6,833 bases of DNA from Methylophilaceae bacterium UBA7525 (GTDB taxonomy: Bacteria > Pseudomonadota > Gammaproteobacteria > Burkholderiales > Methylophilaceae). Position numbers and translations under genes: made by a program. Of the stretch, positions 6,156 to 6,833 are shown piece after piece (position 1 is the stretch's first letter; the number at the start of each line of letters is the position of its first letter). The stretch lies in the NCBI GenBank assembly GCA_002479405.1, contig DLMX01000090.1, positions 18,108 through 24,940 of the forward strand, in the 5' to 3' direction. Under the pieces are notes generated by a model. That model saw only the letters and a list, made by a program, of their open reading frames with translations. It was not told the DNA's origin and searched no databases.

Positions 6156-6425
6156 TTATTTACGCAGACCCAGACGCTCAATCAATGCACGATAACGATC
6201 AGCATTCTTGCGCTTCAGGTAGTCAAGCAGCTTGCGGCGCTGACTTACCATGGCCAGCAGACCGCGACGTGAGTGGTGGTCCTTGGCATTCACTTTGAAA
6301 TGCTCGGTCAGCGTGGTGATACGCTTGGTGAGCAAAGCAACCTGAACTTCCGGTGAACCGGTGTCATTTGCTGCCTGTTGATATTCGCCAACAATCTGGG
6401 CTTTTTCTGCTGTCGTAATTGACAT
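6156..6425 (-). CDS. rpsO: 30S ribosomal protein S15
   Basis: S15 binds the central domain of 16S rRNA early in 30S assembly and helps form an intersubunit bridge. The 89 residues are the usual bacterial length, and the sequence is canonical throughout: DTGSPEVQVALLTKRI (21-36), the 16S-binding DHHSRRGLL (49-57), then VSQRRKLLDYL (60-70) and the C-terminal IERLGLRK (82-89). The ATG at 6425 is preceded by AGGAG with a 5-base spacer, a strong ribosome-binding site. The gene sits between truB and pnp, as in many proteobacteria. A good promoter in the truB-rpsO spacer allows expression independent of the upstream cluster. E. coli S15 represses its own mRNA through a leader pseudoknot; the predicted leader here is only about 30 bases, so any such control would have to use a different structure. 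Confidence 0.99.
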   Translation of the reverse strand: MSITTAEKAQIVGEYQQAANDTGSPEVQVALLTKRITTLTEHFKVNAKDHHSRRGLLAMVSQRRKLLDYLKRKNADRYRALIERLGLRK

Positions 6426-6463
6426 GTTTTCTCCTGGATATTCTTTACCTGCAGTAACCGTAT

Positions 6464-6493
6464 ATTCTAACCCTAAAAGAGCCGAGTTATCAA
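6464..6493 (-). promoter_or_regulatory. rpsO: Sigma70-type promoter of rpsO
   Basis: On the minus strand TTGATA (6493-6488) and TAGAAT (6469-6464) are separated by 18 bases, and each differs little from the consensus. Transcription would begin near 6457, about 30 bases before the ATG. The palindrome ATTGCGCAAT (6500-6509) lies just upstream of the -35. The rest of the 105-base truB-rpsO spacer shows no terminator. Confidence 0.65.
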
Positions 6494-6530
6494 GCGCATA
6501 TTGCGCAATTACTACATGACTTTACTAAAA

Positions 6531-6833
6531 TTACGATTTATCTCGAACCACCAACAATCTTTTCGGTGCGATCTTTCCGTCCCGATCCAACTCACCTAAG
6601 CCGAGAAAACGGCCATTCCCGGAATAAATACGAAACAGCCCGTCGATCTTCATGCCAGACTTCCAAACACTTTGCCCGCGTAGCAGATAAAAAGTGCTGT
6701 CGGCATCCAGTTCCACCTGTGGCAGGTCGGCTACTGCGGCATCCGCATCCAACAGAATGTCATCACGCTGTTCCAGCGTCATTTTTTCCAGCTGCTCCAG
6801 TGTATACGCATCTTCCAGCCTGAAATGTGCCGT
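6531..6833 (-). CDS. truB: tRNA pseudouridine(55) synthase TruB, C-terminal 100 residues
   Basis: TruB makes pseudouridine 55 in the T loop of elongator tRNAs. Only the last 100 codons are in the window; the frame is open to the right edge and ends with TAA at 6533-6531. The visible part is the C-terminal, PUA-like accessory region rather than the catalytic domain. It begins HFRLEDAYTLEQLEK and includes KSGMKIDGLFRIY and the family ending GLGELDRDGKIAPKRLL, much like the E. coli C-terminus I remember (GMGEIDDEGRVAPRRL). An internal ATG at 6782 is part of this frame and not a real start. Its place before rpsO and pnp fits the conserved cluster. The fragment is short but the motif and gene order agree. 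Confidence 0.93.
   Translation of the reverse strand, partial: TAHFRLEDAYTLEQLEKMTLEQRDDILLDADAAVADLPQVELDADSTFYLLRGQSVWKSGMKIDGLFRIYSGNGRFLGLGELDRDGKIAPKRLLVVRDKS

Noticed and set aside
1..6833. Possible mobile element, CRISPR array, toxin-antitoxin or defence system
   Set aside because: I looked for terminal repeats, regular direct repeats, transposase or integrase motifs and small paired genes and found none. The tRNA genes show no duplicated 3' end that would mark an integrated element.

Overview
This window carries housekeeping genes of a proteobacterium, most likely a betaproteobacterium. The basis is the truB-rpsO-pnp order, a Pro(TGG)-Arg(TCT)-His(GTG) tRNA cluster with encoded CCA ends, FolD and DksA proteins that align closely with the E. 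coli versions as I remember them, and an ADP-forming acyl-CoA synthetase/Pat-type protein. I cannot name a genus. I see no IS element, CRISPR array, phage gene or new multi-gene system.

Layout from left to right. Bases 1-1637 (minus) hold the first 545 codons of an acetate-CoA ligase (ADP-forming)/Pat-family protein that runs off the left edge. Bases 1638-1769 are a spacer with a near-perfect 18-bp palindrome and a weak hairpin/T-run. Bases 1770-2060 (minus) are three tRNA genes, transcribed Pro, Arg, His from a good sigma70-type promoter at 2070-2098. Bases 2061-2170 form a divergent promoter region. folD lies at 2171-3034 (plus) and dksA at 3157-3579 (plus). The 260-base gap 3580-3839 has an imperfect GC-rich palindrome and ends in a strong bidirectional terminator shared by the convergent dksA and pnp. 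pnp lies at 3840-5972 (minus). The 183-base rpsO-pnp spacer holds four inverted repeats, one of them a 21-bp hairpin with a U-run. rpsO lies at 6156-6425 (minus) with its own promoter. The end of truB lies at 6531-6833 (minus) and is cut by the right edge. No gene-free stretch exceeds 300 bases.

How the genes relate. truB, rpsO and pnp form the distal part of the conserved nusA-infB-rbfA-truB-rpsO-pnp translation and RNA-turnover cluster. The tRNA operon promoter has a C/G-containing discriminator, as expected of a stringently controlled promoter, and the ppGpp cofactor gene dksA lies about 1.1 kb away. FolD supplies one-carbon folates. The acyl-CoA synthetase-like protein concerns acetate/CoA metabolism or protein acetylation and has no visible functional link to its neighbours. 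The parts most worth a second look are the non-coding ones: the rpsO-pnp spacer, the palindrome before the synthetase gene, the hairpin just before dksA and the palindrome after dksA.
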